A DNA stretch of 64,000 nt from Clostridium sp. OS1-26 (GTDB lineage: Bacteria > Bacillota > Clostridia > Clostridiales > Clostridiaceae), in contig NZ_CP133264.1 in assembly GCF_030915445.1 (NCBI RefSeq), forward strand, positions 2,170,001 to 2,234,000, written 5' to 3'. Numbering within the stretch: position 1 is the first letter of the stretch; each line of letters starts with the position of its first letter. The notes under the pieces were generated by a model. That model did no database searches. It had not been told where the DNA came from and saw only the letters and a program-made list of their open reading frames with translations. Both the position numbers and the translations under genes were made by a program. This document shows positions 56,132 to 64,000 of this stretch, in pieces.

Positions 56132-56941
56132 ATGAAAAAGATTATATCAATTGTTATATCATTAATTTTTGTTTTTGCATTAGTAGGATGTGGAGAGAAA
56201 AAAGAGGAATCATCCAATAAGGACACTAAAAAAGTGATAAAAATAGGTGCAACGCCTGTACCACATAAAGAGATACTTGAACAAGTAAAATCAATACTTC
56301 AAAAAGAAGGCTACGATCTTCAAATCGTTGAATTTACTGATTATGTAACACCAAATACAGCTTTAAATGATGGAGAACTTGATGCAAACTTCTTTCAGCA
56401 TATACCTTATTTAACTAAGTTTAATGAAGAAAAACATACTGAATTAGACTATACAGTTAAAGTTCATATAGAGCCAATGGGAGTATATTCAAAGAAGGTT
56501 AAGAAACTAGAAGAGCTTAAAGATGGCGCTGAAATAGCTATACCAAACGATCCAACTAATGGAGCAAGAGCATTAAAAGTATTACAAAGTGCTGGACTTA
56601 TAAAATTAAAGGATGGAGAGTTAATATCTAAATTAGATATAACTGAAAACAAAAATAATATTAAAATTAAAGAACTTGATGCACCACAACTTCCAAGAGT
56701 TTTAGATGATGTAGATGCTGCAGTTATCAATACGAACTATGCAATTCAAGCAAACCTAAATCCTACTAAGGATGCTATTGCAATAGAATCAAAGGATTCA
56801 CCATATGCTAATATAATTGCAGTTAGAAAGAAAGATAAAGATAAACCATATATTCAAGCTTTATCTAAAGCATTAAACTCACCAGATGTTAAAAAGTTTA
56901 TAGAAGATAAATATAAAGGAAGTATAATACCAGCATTTTAA
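56132..56941 (+). CDS. metQ: Methionine ABC transporter substrate-binding lipoprotein
   Basis: 269 aa NlpA/MetQ family. Lipobox ALVGCGEK. ATPVPHKEILEQVKSILQKE is the family opening; DGELDANFFQHIPYL and PNDPTNGARALKVLQSAGLI are signatures. AGGAGG precedes the ATG. The S-box leader supports methionine as ligand. metN and metI do not follow; the next gene is a MocR regulator. The partner ATPase and permease must lie elsewhere. Confidence 0.92.
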   Translation: MKKIISIVISLIFVFALVGCGEKKEESSNKDTKKVIKIGATPVPHKEILEQVKSILQKEGYDLQIVEFTDYVTPNTALNDGELDANFFQHIPYLTKFNEEKHTELDYTVKVHIEPMGVYSKKVKKLEELKDGAEIAIPNDPTNGARALKVLQSAGLIKLKDGELISKLDITENKNNIKIKELDAPQLPRVLDDVDAAVINTNYAIQANLNPTKDAIAIESKDSPYANIIAVRKKDKDKPYIQALSKALNSPDVKKFIEDKYKGSIIPAF

Positions 56942-57055
56942 TATAGGAGTTCTAGGTCGAAAATCAACATATACCTCTATATAAGTTAACTTTCTAAGAT
57001 AGAAATCTTTATTTATCACCTCATTTATGTGAAAATATAATTGAGGTGAAAATTT

Positions 57056-58495
57056 ATGTTTATTGATATAAAATTAGATAAAAATACACCTGTGTATATA
57101 CAGTTGAAAGACCATATAAGTGAGTTAATACTTAGAGGAATGTTAAGAAGCGGAGAAAAGCTTCCATCAACAAGGGAGTTAGCTTCAATTCTAAATGTCA
57201 GCAGAAATACTGTTATTAATGCTTATGAGTTTCTCCAAGAGGAAGGTTTTATATATATGGAAAAAGGAAAGGGAGCTTTTGTATCCGATGTAAAGGTAAA
57301 CTTTCAGGAGAAATGGACCGTAGATTGGAGCAGCCATATAAATAGCTATGCAAAAGCTTCAGAAGAGCTGGATATAATAAAACATGAAACAAAGTGGAAA
57401 AAAGGCATGATATCCTTTAAAAGTATAGCGCCTGATGAAAGTCTTTTTGATGTGGAGGAGTTTAAAAAATCTTTTCTAAATAGAATTTCAATAGAAGGAG
57501 AGAAGATATTAAACTATGGTTATGCTCAGGGATATAAGCCTTTAATTGAATACTTATTCAAATATATGAGTAATAAAGGTGCCAATATCGAAGGGAAAGA
57601 CATACTTATTACAAATGGTTTTACGGAGGGTTTCAATTTAATATTATCAAGCCTAACTAAAAAAGGAGATAAAATATTATGCGAAAATCCTACTCATAAT
57701 ACTGCTATAAAAATTATGAAACTTCATGGCTTGGAAGTCATAGGGGTAGACATGGAAGATGATGGTGTCAGTATAGATAAATTAAAAGAAAAGCTTTCAA
57801 AAAACAAAATTAAATTGTCTTATTTTATACCATCATATCATAATCCTACTGGTGTAGTAATGTCGGTAGAAAAGAGGGTTCAGGTATATAAAGCACTAAA
57901 AGTCCATAATGTACCTATAATTGAGGATGGATTTAATGAGGAACTTAGATATTCAGGTGCACATGTTTCACCTATTGCATCATTAAGTGGTGAGGGAAAT
58001 AGTGTAATATACATAGGAAGCTTTTCAAAAATACTTTTTCCAGGAATAAGAGTGGGATGGATTTTAGCTGATAAAAAGCTTATAGATTATTTGGAGAGTG
58101 TAAAAAGAAGCAGAAACATTCATACATCCTCGCTAGATCAGGCTATTTTTTATGATTACCTTTGTGGGGGAAACTTTGAAAAGTATATTAAAAAAGCTAG
58201 AAAAGTTTATAAGGAGAAATATGAATTTGCAGTAGAATGTGCCCGAAAATATATTCCATTTAATAAGATTTTTGGAGAAGGTGGGCTTCACATTTTTATA
58301 GAATTGAATAATATTAAATCTAGAGAAGTTCTAGAGAAATGCTATGAGAATGGTATTATTTTTACACCAGGGGATATTTTTTACACAGATAATAGAGGAT
58401 ATAATACTCTAAGGCTAGGGTTTTCAAGGGTAAGCAAAGAAGACATAGAGAAAGGCTTTAAAATAATTGGTGAAGTTATCAAAAATAAGATTTAA
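57056..58495 (+). CDS. MocR/PdxR-type regulator (GntR HTH + aminotransferase fold)
   Basis: 479 aa. Winged-helix GntR domain at about 5-75 (GEKLPSTRELASILNVSRNT). The rest is a class I aminotransferase fold: ILITNGFTEGFNLILSSLTK, PSYHNPTGVVMS, and GSFSKILFPGIRVGW with the PLP-binding Lys. Such proteins sense PLP or an amino acid adduct; PdxR controls PLP genes. No pdxST genes adjoin. It starts 115 bp after metQ, so a target in sulfur metabolism is possible but unproven. Confidence 0.9.
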   Translation: MFIDIKLDKNTPVYIQLKDHISELILRGMLRSGEKLPSTRELASILNVSRNTVINAYEFLQEEGFIYMEKGKGAFVSDVKVNFQEKWTVDWSSHINSYAKASEELDIIKHETKWKKGMISFKSIAPDESLFDVEEFKKSFLNRISIEGEKILNYGYAQGYKPLIEYLFKYMSNKGANIEGKDILITNGFTEGFNLILSSLTKKGDKILCENPTHNTAIKIMKLHGLEVIGVDMEDDGVSIDKLKEKLSKNKIKLSYFIPSYHNPTGVVMSVEKRVQVYKALKVHNVPIIEDGFNEELRYSGAHVSPIASLSGEGNSVIYIGSFSKILFPGIRVGWILADKKLIDYLESVKRSRNIHTSSLDQAIFYDYLCGGNFEKYIKKARKVYKEKYEFAVECARKYIPFNKIFGEGGLHIFIELNNIKSREVLEKCYENGIIFTPGDIFYTDNRGYNTLRLGFSRVSKEDIEKGFKIIGEVIKNKI

Positions 58496-58550
58496 CAAAT
58501 ATCTATGTTTTGATAAACATAAATACAGAAAGTGAAAATTTAAATATATT

Positions 58551-58655
58551 CTTATCAAGAGAGGTGGAGGGGCTGGCCCTTTGAAACCTCGGCAGCGGGT
58601 TCTTTTTAGAATACTGTGCCAAATCCAACAAGATTATTTTTGAGAGATAAGAAGA
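58551..58655 (+). ncRNA. Second SAM-I (S-box) riboswitch, apparently orphaned
   Basis: CTTATCAAGAGAGGTGGAGG, CTGGCCC, GAAACCTCGGCAGC, TGTGCCAAATCC and GAGAGATAAG follow the S-box order. No good -35/-10 pair is visible directly upstream. Downstream there is no sulfur gene, only an MCP remnant. Confidence 0.93.
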
Positions 58656-58674
58656 GTAGCTTGTATAGGCCATT

Positions 58675-58705
58675 AAACCTCTTCTTTCGTAGAAGAGGTT
58701 TTTTA
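58675..58705 (+). terminator. Terminator of the second S-box
   Basis: AAACCTCTTCT-TTCGT-AGAAGAGGTTT then TTTATT. The MCP remnant's first ATG is two bases after it. Confidence 0.9.
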
Positions 58706-58707
58706 TT

Positions 58708-59786
58708 ATGATGCAGCATGTAGAGGATAGTAATAAAATCTACAAACAACTAACAGAAAGAATGAAGAATTCTGCATCTTCAAATTTAGAATTGGCACTT
58801 CAGATAAAGAATTTGAGTGAAAAAGCTTATAAGATACAGAGCATTGCAGATGCTGTAAATGGAATAAGTAGAAATACAAATTTACTTTCATTGAATGCAT
58901 CAATAGAAGCTGCTAAAGCAGGTGAAAGCGGATCAGGATTTGCTGTAGTAGCAAATGAAATACGAAAATTAGCAGGAATTTCATCCCTTCAAGCCAAGGA
59001 AATTGAAAATATAATAAATGATGTTAAAGTTATGATAACTGATATAAGCAACAAAATGAATAGAGAGACAGAAGTTATAGGACAAAATATAAACTTCTCA
59101 AATTTAACTAAAGAAAATTTAGATAAAATATTCATAGAAAGTGAAGATACTTTAAAATCCATAAAAAACATAAATAAAACTATCTATATTCAAAAAGAAA
59201 AGGTGTTGTCTATAAAAAGTGTAATTGGGGAAACTACTAAACTGTCAGAAAATATTACTGCAGCAACACAGGAAGTAGCTGCAGCTTCAGATGAGCAATT
59301 AACATATATGAAAAATGTATTTGATTCAGTATCTAGTCTGACAGGCATGAATAAAAATTTAAAGGATCGTATAGATTCTTTTGCTAAAAGTTATAAAATA
59401 GATGAGGAAGCTTGAAAACATATTGAAAAAGCATGGAAATACTAAGAGAAGTAGCAAAGACTGAGGGCTTGGCAACTATGGATTATAATATATGCACTAA
59501 AATACTTAAAGAAAATATAGATAAATGTCAGTATTTTGAACTTTTTGGATTGTGTCAAAAGGATGGGTTAAGAAAAGCAATAACTTTAGATTATACAGAA
59601 GAAGAAGTTTATACAAACTTTTCGCATAGACCATTCTTTAAGGAAGCCATAAAAGGAAATGAATATAAATCTGAACCATATATATCTGTAGACACTAATA
59701 ATTATTGTATAGCAATGTCAGTACCGGTAAAGGATAAAAAGGGAGAAATTGTAGGTATGCTAGTAGGAGATTTATTATTAGGATAG
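58708..59786 (+). pseudogene. MCP remnant with C-terminal Cache-like domain, broken
   Basis: The frame 58708-59415 starts in the middle of an MCP signalling helix with no sensor, membrane part or ribosome site. It holds [20 protein letters not shown] and [16 protein letters not shown]. After a TGA at 59413 and a frame change (59415-59433), it continues as LREVAKTEGLATMDYNICTK, then FSHRPFFKEAIKGNEYKSEP and AMSVPVKDKKGEIVGMLVGD. This matches the C-terminal Cache-like domain of the MCP at 41842. It is a 5'-deleted, frameshifted paralogue joined to the S-box terminator. Confidence 0.85.
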
Positions 59787-59900
59787 GCTTTATTAATTAA
59801 ATATTAGAGCAAAATCTCTAAATAATTAATTTTTAGGTCTATTTAAAGTATTAATAAAAAATTACAATGGGGCTTTGAAAGATAAAAGGAGGATATTAAA

Positions 59901-60371
59901 GTGAGCGTAGAAAATGTAAGAAATTTTTTTAAGGAAAGAAATCTGGAAGATCCAGTATTTGAATTAGAAGATAGTGGTGCTACAGTGGAGCTGGCTGCTC
60001 AAGTTATAGGAGTAGAAGCTAAGCTTATTGCTAAAACTCTGGCATTTAAATTAAAGGAGAAGGATATATTAGTTGTAACTCGTGGTGATGCTAGAATAGA
60101 CAATAAAAAGTTTAGAACTTTCTTTAAAACAAAAGCTAAGATGCTTGATTTAAATGAAGTAGAAGAGATAACTGGACATCCAGTAGGCGGAGTATGTCCA
60201 TTTGGTTTAAAAAATCCTTTGGAAGTTTATGTAGATATATCCATAAAAGATTTTGATTTTGTATATCCGGCTGCGGGTTCACGAACAACTGCATTGAAGA
60301 TATCCCCAGAAAATATTCAAGATCTTACTAATGCTGAATGGATAGATGTATGTCAGAAAGAATTAGCTTAA
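59901..60371 (+). CDS. YbaK/EbsC-family aminoacyl-tRNA deacylase
   Basis: 156 aa. Hydrolyses mischarged tRNA (Cys-tRNAPro in YbaK) or a relative. Features: ATVELAAQVIGVEAKLIAKT with the conserved Lys, GDARIDNKKFR, GHPVGGVCPFGL (the GxxPxGxxP-like loop) and a terminal AGSRTTALKISP. GGAGG precedes the GTG-AGC start. The nearby Cys T-box and cysteine genes make a link to Cys mischarging attractive, but that is only context. Confidence 0.85.
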   Translation: MSVENVRNFFKERNLEDPVFELEDSGATVELAAQVIGVEAKLIAKTLAFKLKEKDILVVTRGDARIDNKKFRTFFKTKAKMLDLNEVEEITGHPVGGVCPFGLKNPLEVYVDISIKDFDFVYPAAGSRTTALKISPENIQDLTNAEWIDVCQKELA

Positions 60372-60390
60372 ATAAATACTAATTTTTCTA

Positions 60391-60419
60391 TTGACATATT
60401 AATCAATAGTGCATATAAT
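60391..60419 (+). promoter_or_regulatory. Consensus promoter of the ubiG-mccBA leader
   Basis: TTGACA (60391-60396) and TATAAT (60414-60419) with a 17-bp gap. The T-box leader starts about 35 bases later. Confidence 0.9.
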
Positions 60420-60454
60420 AATATTATCAAATAAAACATATAGGAATAGTATGA

Positions 60455-60726
60455 AAGGCAAAGATGAGAAGAAGTAAGTTGATGGAAGTTGACAGAGAGA
60501 AATCTCCATTGGGTGTAAGAGATTTTGAATGGAAATTAACTGAAATGCGTCTCGGAGCTCTGAATCGAAATTTAGTAGACTTCAGTGGGTACGCCCTTTA
60601 AAGCGTTGAGGCATTATTGTGCCAATATTTATGAGTTGTTATGTATTTTATTTCTAATACGTAATAAACAGAGTGGAACCGTGGAAGTTAACTTCTGCCT
60701 CTGTACTGAGGTAGAAGTTTTTTGTT
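60455..60726 (+). ncRNA. T-box leader, probably sensing tRNA-Cys
   Basis: Stem I is at about 60455-60570. The specifier side reads ACTGAAATGCGTCTC, with TGC (60546-60548, a Cys codon) in the expected position. The T-box AGAGTGGAACCGTGG (60670-60684) follows, then a terminator AACTTCTGCCTC/GAGGTAGAAGTT (60690-60719) with T-run. Uncharged tRNA-Cys would allow read-through into the cysteine genes. The TGC choice is by position, not by folding. Confidence 0.92.
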
Positions 60727-60783
60727 TTTTATAAGTTTTAATACAACAATATATTAAAATTATTTAAATTTAGGAGGTTCATC

Positions 60784-61413
60784 ATGGATTCTGTAGAGTA
60801 TTTTAATTCAATAGCAAATCAATGGAACGTGATAAGAGAGGAGTATTTTGAAGAAAAGCTAAAATATATAGCACTTTCCCAATTTGATATAAAAGATAAG
60901 ATATGTGCAGATTTAGGTTGTGGTACAGGTTTTATATCACTGGCATTACTACAGGAAGCTAAAATTGTTTTTTCAATAGATAATTCTAGAAATATGCTTA
61001 AAGAGTTGCATACCATAGCTTCAAGGAAAGGTTTAAAAAATATATACCCTATTAAGGGTTCGATGGAAGACTTGCCGCTATTTGATAATTCAATAGATAG
61101 AGTTTATATAAATATGGCGTTGCATCATATTTTCGATGCTAAAAAAGCAATAGAAGAAATGTATAGAGTGCTTAAAAAAGATGGAACAGTAGTTATAACA
61201 GATGTGGAAGAACACAATGGAGAGTGGGCTAGAACAGAAATGCATGATGAATGGCTTGGATTTTCACACAAGCAGATGAAAAGTTGGTTAGAAGAGGTTG
61301 GCTTTAATCAAGTACAAGTAAAAATCACAGAACTTAAATGCAAAGGCTATTCAAGTAAAGGTGAATATACAGAAACAGGAATATTTGTAGTAAAAGGAAT
61401 TAAGGAGGAGTAA
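60784..61413 (+). CDS. ubiG: SAM-dependent methyltransferase of the mcc operon (UbiG-like)
   Basis: 209 aa. ADLGCGTGFISLALL is SAM motif I, VYINMALHHIFDAKKAIEEM is typical of UbiE/UbiG-like enzymes, and VLKKDGTVVITDVEEHNGEW follows. GGAGG is 7 bases before the ATG. In C. acetobutylicum the gene at this place, called ubiG, is the first of ubiG-mccB-mccA for turning methionine into cysteine. Here it is used as a locus name, since quinone synthesis is unlikely in this organism. The natural substrate is unknown. Confidence 0.85.
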   Translation: MDSVEYFNSIANQWNVIREEYFEEKLKYIALSQFDIKDKICADLGCGTGFISLALLQEAKIVFSIDNSRNMLKELHTIASRKGLKNIYPIKGSMEDLPLFDNSIDRVYINMALHHIFDAKKAIEEMYRVLKKDGTVVITDVEEHNGEWARTEMHDEWLGFSHKQMKSWLEEVGFNQVQVKITELKCKGYSSKGEYTETGIFVVKGIKEE

Positions 61414-61416
61414 AAG

Positions 61417-62568
61417 ATGAACATTCAATCATTGTTAATACACGGAGGAATAGATGGAGATAAAACTACAGGCGCTGTAAATGTACCTATTTATCAAACG
61501 TCTACCTACAGACAGTCAGAACTAGGAGTAAATAGTGGATATGAGTATTCAAGAACAGGTAACCCAACAAGACATGCGTTAGAAAAACTTATTTCAGATT
61601 TAGAGGGAGGTCATGCAGGCTTTGCATTTGCCTCTGGAATGGCAGCTACAACAGCAGCTTTAATGTTATTTAAGAGTGGAGACAAAGTTTTAATATCAAG
61701 TAATGTGTACGGAGGAAGCTTTAGGGTATTAGACAAGGTGTTTAAAAATTTTAATCTTGATTATGAGCTTGTAGATACAAGTGATGAAAAACTTGTGGAG
61801 AAAAAAATTACTGATAATGTTAAAGCTATATTTATAGAGACACCAACAAATCCGCTTATGACAGTAACGGATATAGAAAAGATATCTAATATAGCAAAAC
61901 ATCATGGAATATTAACTATTGTAGATAATACTTTTATGACTCCATATCTTCAAAGACCAATAGAACTAGGAGCTGATATAGTTGTTCATAGTGCTACAAA
62001 ATATTTAGGAGGTCACAGTGATTTAATAGCTGGACTTGCAGTGGTAAATAGTAAGGAATTAGCGGAAAAGCTTCACTTTATTCAAAATTCTACAGGGGGA
62101 GTATTAAATCCATTTGATTCCTGGCTTTTAATAAGAGGTATAAAGACATTATCAGTAAGAATGGATAGACATATTGAAAATGCCAATTATTTAGCACACT
62201 TTTTAAAGAATCATCAAGCTGTAGAAAAGGTTTATTATCCAGGCTTTGAAGATCATCCAGGTTATGAAATTCATAAAAAGCAAGCAAATGGAGCAGGAGC
62301 TATAATATCTTTCGTGCTAAAGGAAGGACGCAACATTAATGAATTCTTTAAAGGTGTAAAACTTATAACTTTAGGAGAGAGCTTAGGGGGAGTAGAATCC
62401 TTAATATCTCATCCTGCTACTATGACACATGCTTCTATACCTGTTGAAATAAGACAAGAGATAGGAATAGTAGATAACTTAATTAGATTATCTGTAGGAA
62501 TTGAAAGTAAAAAGGATTTAGCAGAGGATATAGAAAAGGCATTAAATAAATCGAAAAATATACTTTAG
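61417..62568 (+). CDS. mccB: Cystathionine gamma-lyase/synthase family PLP enzyme
   Basis: 383 aa. Cleaves cystathionine to cysteine or acts as a gamma-synthase. VPIYQTSTYRQ, EYSRTGNPTRHALEKLISDL and the PLP loop VVHSATKYLGGHSDLIAG (catalytic Lys) are clear; SLGGVESLISHPATMTHAS closes the site. It starts 3 bases after ubiG and ends 10 bases before mccA, so one operon. The choice of lyase over synthase rests on the operon. Confidence 0.9.
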   Translation: MNIQSLLIHGGIDGDKTTGAVNVPIYQTSTYRQSELGVNSGYEYSRTGNPTRHALEKLISDLEGGHAGFAFASGMAATTAALMLFKSGDKVLISSNVYGGSFRVLDKVFKNFNLDYELVDTSDEKLVEKKITDNVKAIFIETPTNPLMTVTDIEKISNIAKHHGILTIVDNTFMTPYLQRPIELGADIVVHSATKYLGGHSDLIAGLAVVNSKELAEKLHFIQNSTGGVLNPFDSWLLIRGIKTLSVRMDRHIENANYLAHFLKNHQAVEKVYYPGFEDHPGYEIHKKQANGAGAIISFVLKEGRNINEFFKGVKLITLGESLGGVESLISHPATMTHASIPVEIRQEIGIVDNLIRLSVGIESKKDLAEDIEKALNKSKNIL

Positions 62569-62577
62569 GGGGCAGAA

Positions 62578-63498
62578 ATGGAAATGGGTATGTATGTTAA
62601 TGACATAAGGGAATTAGTAGGAAATACTCCTGTATTAAAAATAAACAATTTTGATATAAAAAGTGGAGTTAATATATTTGCTAAATTAGAATACTTTAAT
62701 CCAGCAGGTAGTGTAAAAGATAGAATTGGTGTATATATGATAGAAAAGGCTGAAGAAGAAGGAATTCTTAAAAAAGGGTATACTATAATAGAAGCAACTG
62801 CAGGCAATACTGGATTAGGAGTAGCTTTAGGAGCTTTAAATAAGGGATATAAAGTTATATTTGTTGTGCCTGAAAAATTTTCAATAGAAAAACAACTGCT
62901 TATGAAAGCTTTAGGTGCAGAGATTATAAGTACTCCAAGAGAACTTGGAATGCAAGGGGCTATTGAAAAATCTGATGAACTTCTAAAAGAAATTCCAAAT
63001 TCAATTTCACTTAAACAATTTGAAAATAAAGCTAATCCAGAGGTTCATTACTTGACCACTGGTCCCGAAATATATTTATCCATTGGAAAAGAGATAGATT
63101 ACTTTGTAGCAGGAGCAGGCAGTGGTGGCACATTTACAGGCATTTCAAAGTATTTAAAGGGAAAAAATCCAAATATAAAGACAATACTAGCTGACCCAAT
63201 TGGATCTACAATGGGTGGTGGTGAAGAAAGATGCTATTCTATAGAAGGTATAGGAAACAATTTTGTACCAGGAACTATGGATATAGAATTAGTAGACGAT
63301 ACAATAAAAATTAGTGATGAAGAGTCCTTTGAGATGGTTAAAGAGTTAGCAAGAAGAGAAGGTGTAATAGTAGGTTCTTCTTCTGGAGCAGCTATGGCAG
63401 CAGCTTTAAAGCTAGCAGAAACTATAGATGAAGGTAATATAATTACGGTATTTCCAGATAGAGGAGATAGATATTTCAGCAAAAATATTTATGATTAA
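62578..63498 (+). CDS. mccA: Cystathionine beta-synthase / cysteine synthase family PLP enzyme
   Basis: 306 aa. ELVGNTPVLKINNF opens the domain, FNPAGSVKDRIG has the PLP Lys, EATAGNTGLGVALGA the phosphate-contact loop, GAGSGGTFTGISKYLKG the PLP-phosphate loop and VGSSSGAAMAA the C-terminal site. GGGGCAG lies just before the ATG. Joins serine (or O-acetylserine) and homocysteine in reverse transsulfuration. No CBS regulatory domains are present. Last gene of the operon. Confidence 0.92.
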   Translation: MEMGMYVNDIRELVGNTPVLKINNFDIKSGVNIFAKLEYFNPAGSVKDRIGVYMIEKAEEEGILKKGYTIIEATAGNTGLGVALGALNKGYKVIFVVPEKFSIEKQLLMKALGAEIISTPRELGMQGAIEKSDELLKEIPNSISLKQFENKANPEVHYLTTGPEIYLSIGKEIDYFVAGAGSGGTFTGISKYLKGKNPNIKTILADPIGSTMGGGEERCYSIEGIGNNFVPGTMDIELVDDTIKISDEESFEMVKELARREGVIVGSSSGAAMAAALKLAETIDEGNIITVFPDRGDRYFSKNIYD

Positions 63499-63531
63499 TC
63501 TGTAAGATAACGTTATTAATATAAATATACT

Positions 63532-63575
63532 AGACTGTTGGTAAATAGATTTTATCAGCAGTCTTTAGCTTTTTA
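63532..63575 (+). terminator. Terminator of ubiG-mccBA
   Basis: AGACTG pairs with CAGTCT (63532-63564), with further TG/CA pairs inside, followed by TTAGCTTTTT. Confidence 0.75.
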
Positions 63576-63671
63576 AATTAATTAGTATAAAAAGTGTGCT
63601 TTTATTTTACCTCTAGAGTATTTTAGAATATGTTTTGTTAATATTAAATTTAAAATTGATTTTTGAAAGCT

Positions 63672-63719
63672 CTATTTATATAATAGTATTGGTATATAAT
63701 AATACTATTATATAAATAG
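63672..63719. promoter_or_regulatory. 19-bp perfect inverted repeat before the Rrf2 gene
   Basis: CTATTTATATAATAGTATT (63672-63690) and its exact complement (63701-63719) flank a 10-bp spacer that includes a TATAAT box (63695-63700). It ends 22 bases before the GTG. Likely an operator covering the promoter, for example for self-control. Confidence 0.6.
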
Positions 63720-63741
63720 GTTTAATAAGAAAGGTGATTAT

Positions 63742-64000
63742 GTGAAAATTTCAACTAAAGGTAGATATGGGTTAAAAGCACTTATTGATATAGCTATGTA
63801 TTCTAACTCTGAGGTAGTTACATTAAAAAGTATTTCAGAAAGGCAAAGTATTTCAGAAGGATATTTAGAGCAAATTTTTTCAGCTTTAAGGAAAAGTGGT
63901 TTAGTTATAGGAAGAAAAGGAGCTCAAGGAGGATATACCTTATCAAAGAGTATAAATGAAATAACTATTGGGGAAATATTAAGAACTTTAGAAGGTGATT
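63742..64000 (+). CDS. Rrf2-family transcriptional regulator, 3' end outside window
   Basis: The first 86 residues are visible. VKISTKGRYGLKALIDIAMY is the Rrf2 start, ISERQSISEGYLEQIFSALR the recognition helix-turn-helix, and RKGAQGGYTLSKS the wing. The cysteine ligands of IscR, if any, would lie beyond the edge. GTG 63742 follows AAAGGTGATTAT. Position after ubiG-mccBA fits CymR (cysteine regulator), while IscR is usual before iscS; the following gene would decide. So no symbol is given. Confidence 0.88.
   Translation, partial: MKISTKGRYGLKALIDIAMYSNSEVVTLKSISERQSISEGYLEQIFSALRKSGLVIGRKGAQGGYTLSKSINEITIGEILRTLEGD

Noticed and set aside
63499..63740. Antisense S-box after mccA
   Set aside because: Neither strand has the GAGAGG, GGCAACC and GAGAG words in order; only a terminator and the Rrf2 palindrome are present.
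1..64000. tRNA or rRNA genes
   Set aside because: No T-arm or CCA-ended cloverleaf pattern and no rRNA stretch was recognised; a tRNAscan run would settle it.

Overview
The window reads as chromosome from a low-GC, spore-forming anaerobe of the Clostridium sensu stricto type. Supporting signs are very AT-rich DNA, strong AGGAGG-type ribosome sites, a spore-germination receptor remnant, several methyl-accepting chemotaxis proteins (MCPs), T-box, S-box and TPP leaders, and an aldehyde ferredoxin oxidoreductase locus. The species cannot be fixed from the sequence. No rRNA, tRNA, CRISPR array, intact insertion sequence or prophage was found.

Layout. 1-5 kb: 3' end of a thermolysin-like protease, an MCP scrap joined to the tail of a lost asnB copy, an RsmH-like methyltransferase, transposase debris and asnB. 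5-15.2 kb: a tungsten/pterin block with tupA, moeA, a frameshifted moeA-PBP fusion, moaA, a sigma-54 activator, aor, moaD and a thiF/moeB-like E1 gene. The aor gene has a textbook -24/-12 promoter and candidate activator sites. 15.5-31 kb: kinase-like protein, LRAT-domain protein, hybrid histidine kinase, BFD-like ferredoxin, polysaccharide deacetylase, a broken gerA, a secreted coiled-coil protein, pepD, a class A PBP, a DUF3888-like protein, lplA and lipA. 31-46 kb: cbiM, MCP, a His-tailed EamA transporter, a frameshifted HD-GYP gene, a diguanylate cyclase, a frameshifted addA, another MCP, pepT and a patatin. 46-64 kb: a structured leader with a 41-codon ORF, amino-acid ABC genes, proC, an ATC hydrolase-like gene, thiDME under a TPP riboswitch, ddl, an MCP, metQ under an S-box, a MocR regulator, an orphan S-box abutting MCP wreckage, a YbaK deacylase, ubiG-mccB-mccA under a Cys-type T-box, and the start of an Rrf2 regulator.

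How it works together. The 5-15 kb block would import tungstate or molybdate, insert it into pterin and feed the tungsten enzyme AOR, with sigma-54-dependent induction of aor. The 55-64 kb stretch is a sulfur amino-acid region read through SAM and Cys-tRNA sensing RNAs. Chemotaxis and c-di-GMP signalling genes are scattered through the rest.

The least ordinary content lies between genes. (1) A modular repeat at four loci is built of about 20-nt and 31-nt units, always points the same way as the downstream gene, and contains a stem whose base pairs change in a compensatory way. (2) A second candidate structured RNA occurs twice (36.56 kb, 46.23 kb), also with compensated stems and a constant TAAAT loop. 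(3) Two further hairpin or miniature-element families are present. Three single-gene frameshifts all fall in short A-runs, so real decay and base-calling error must be told apart.
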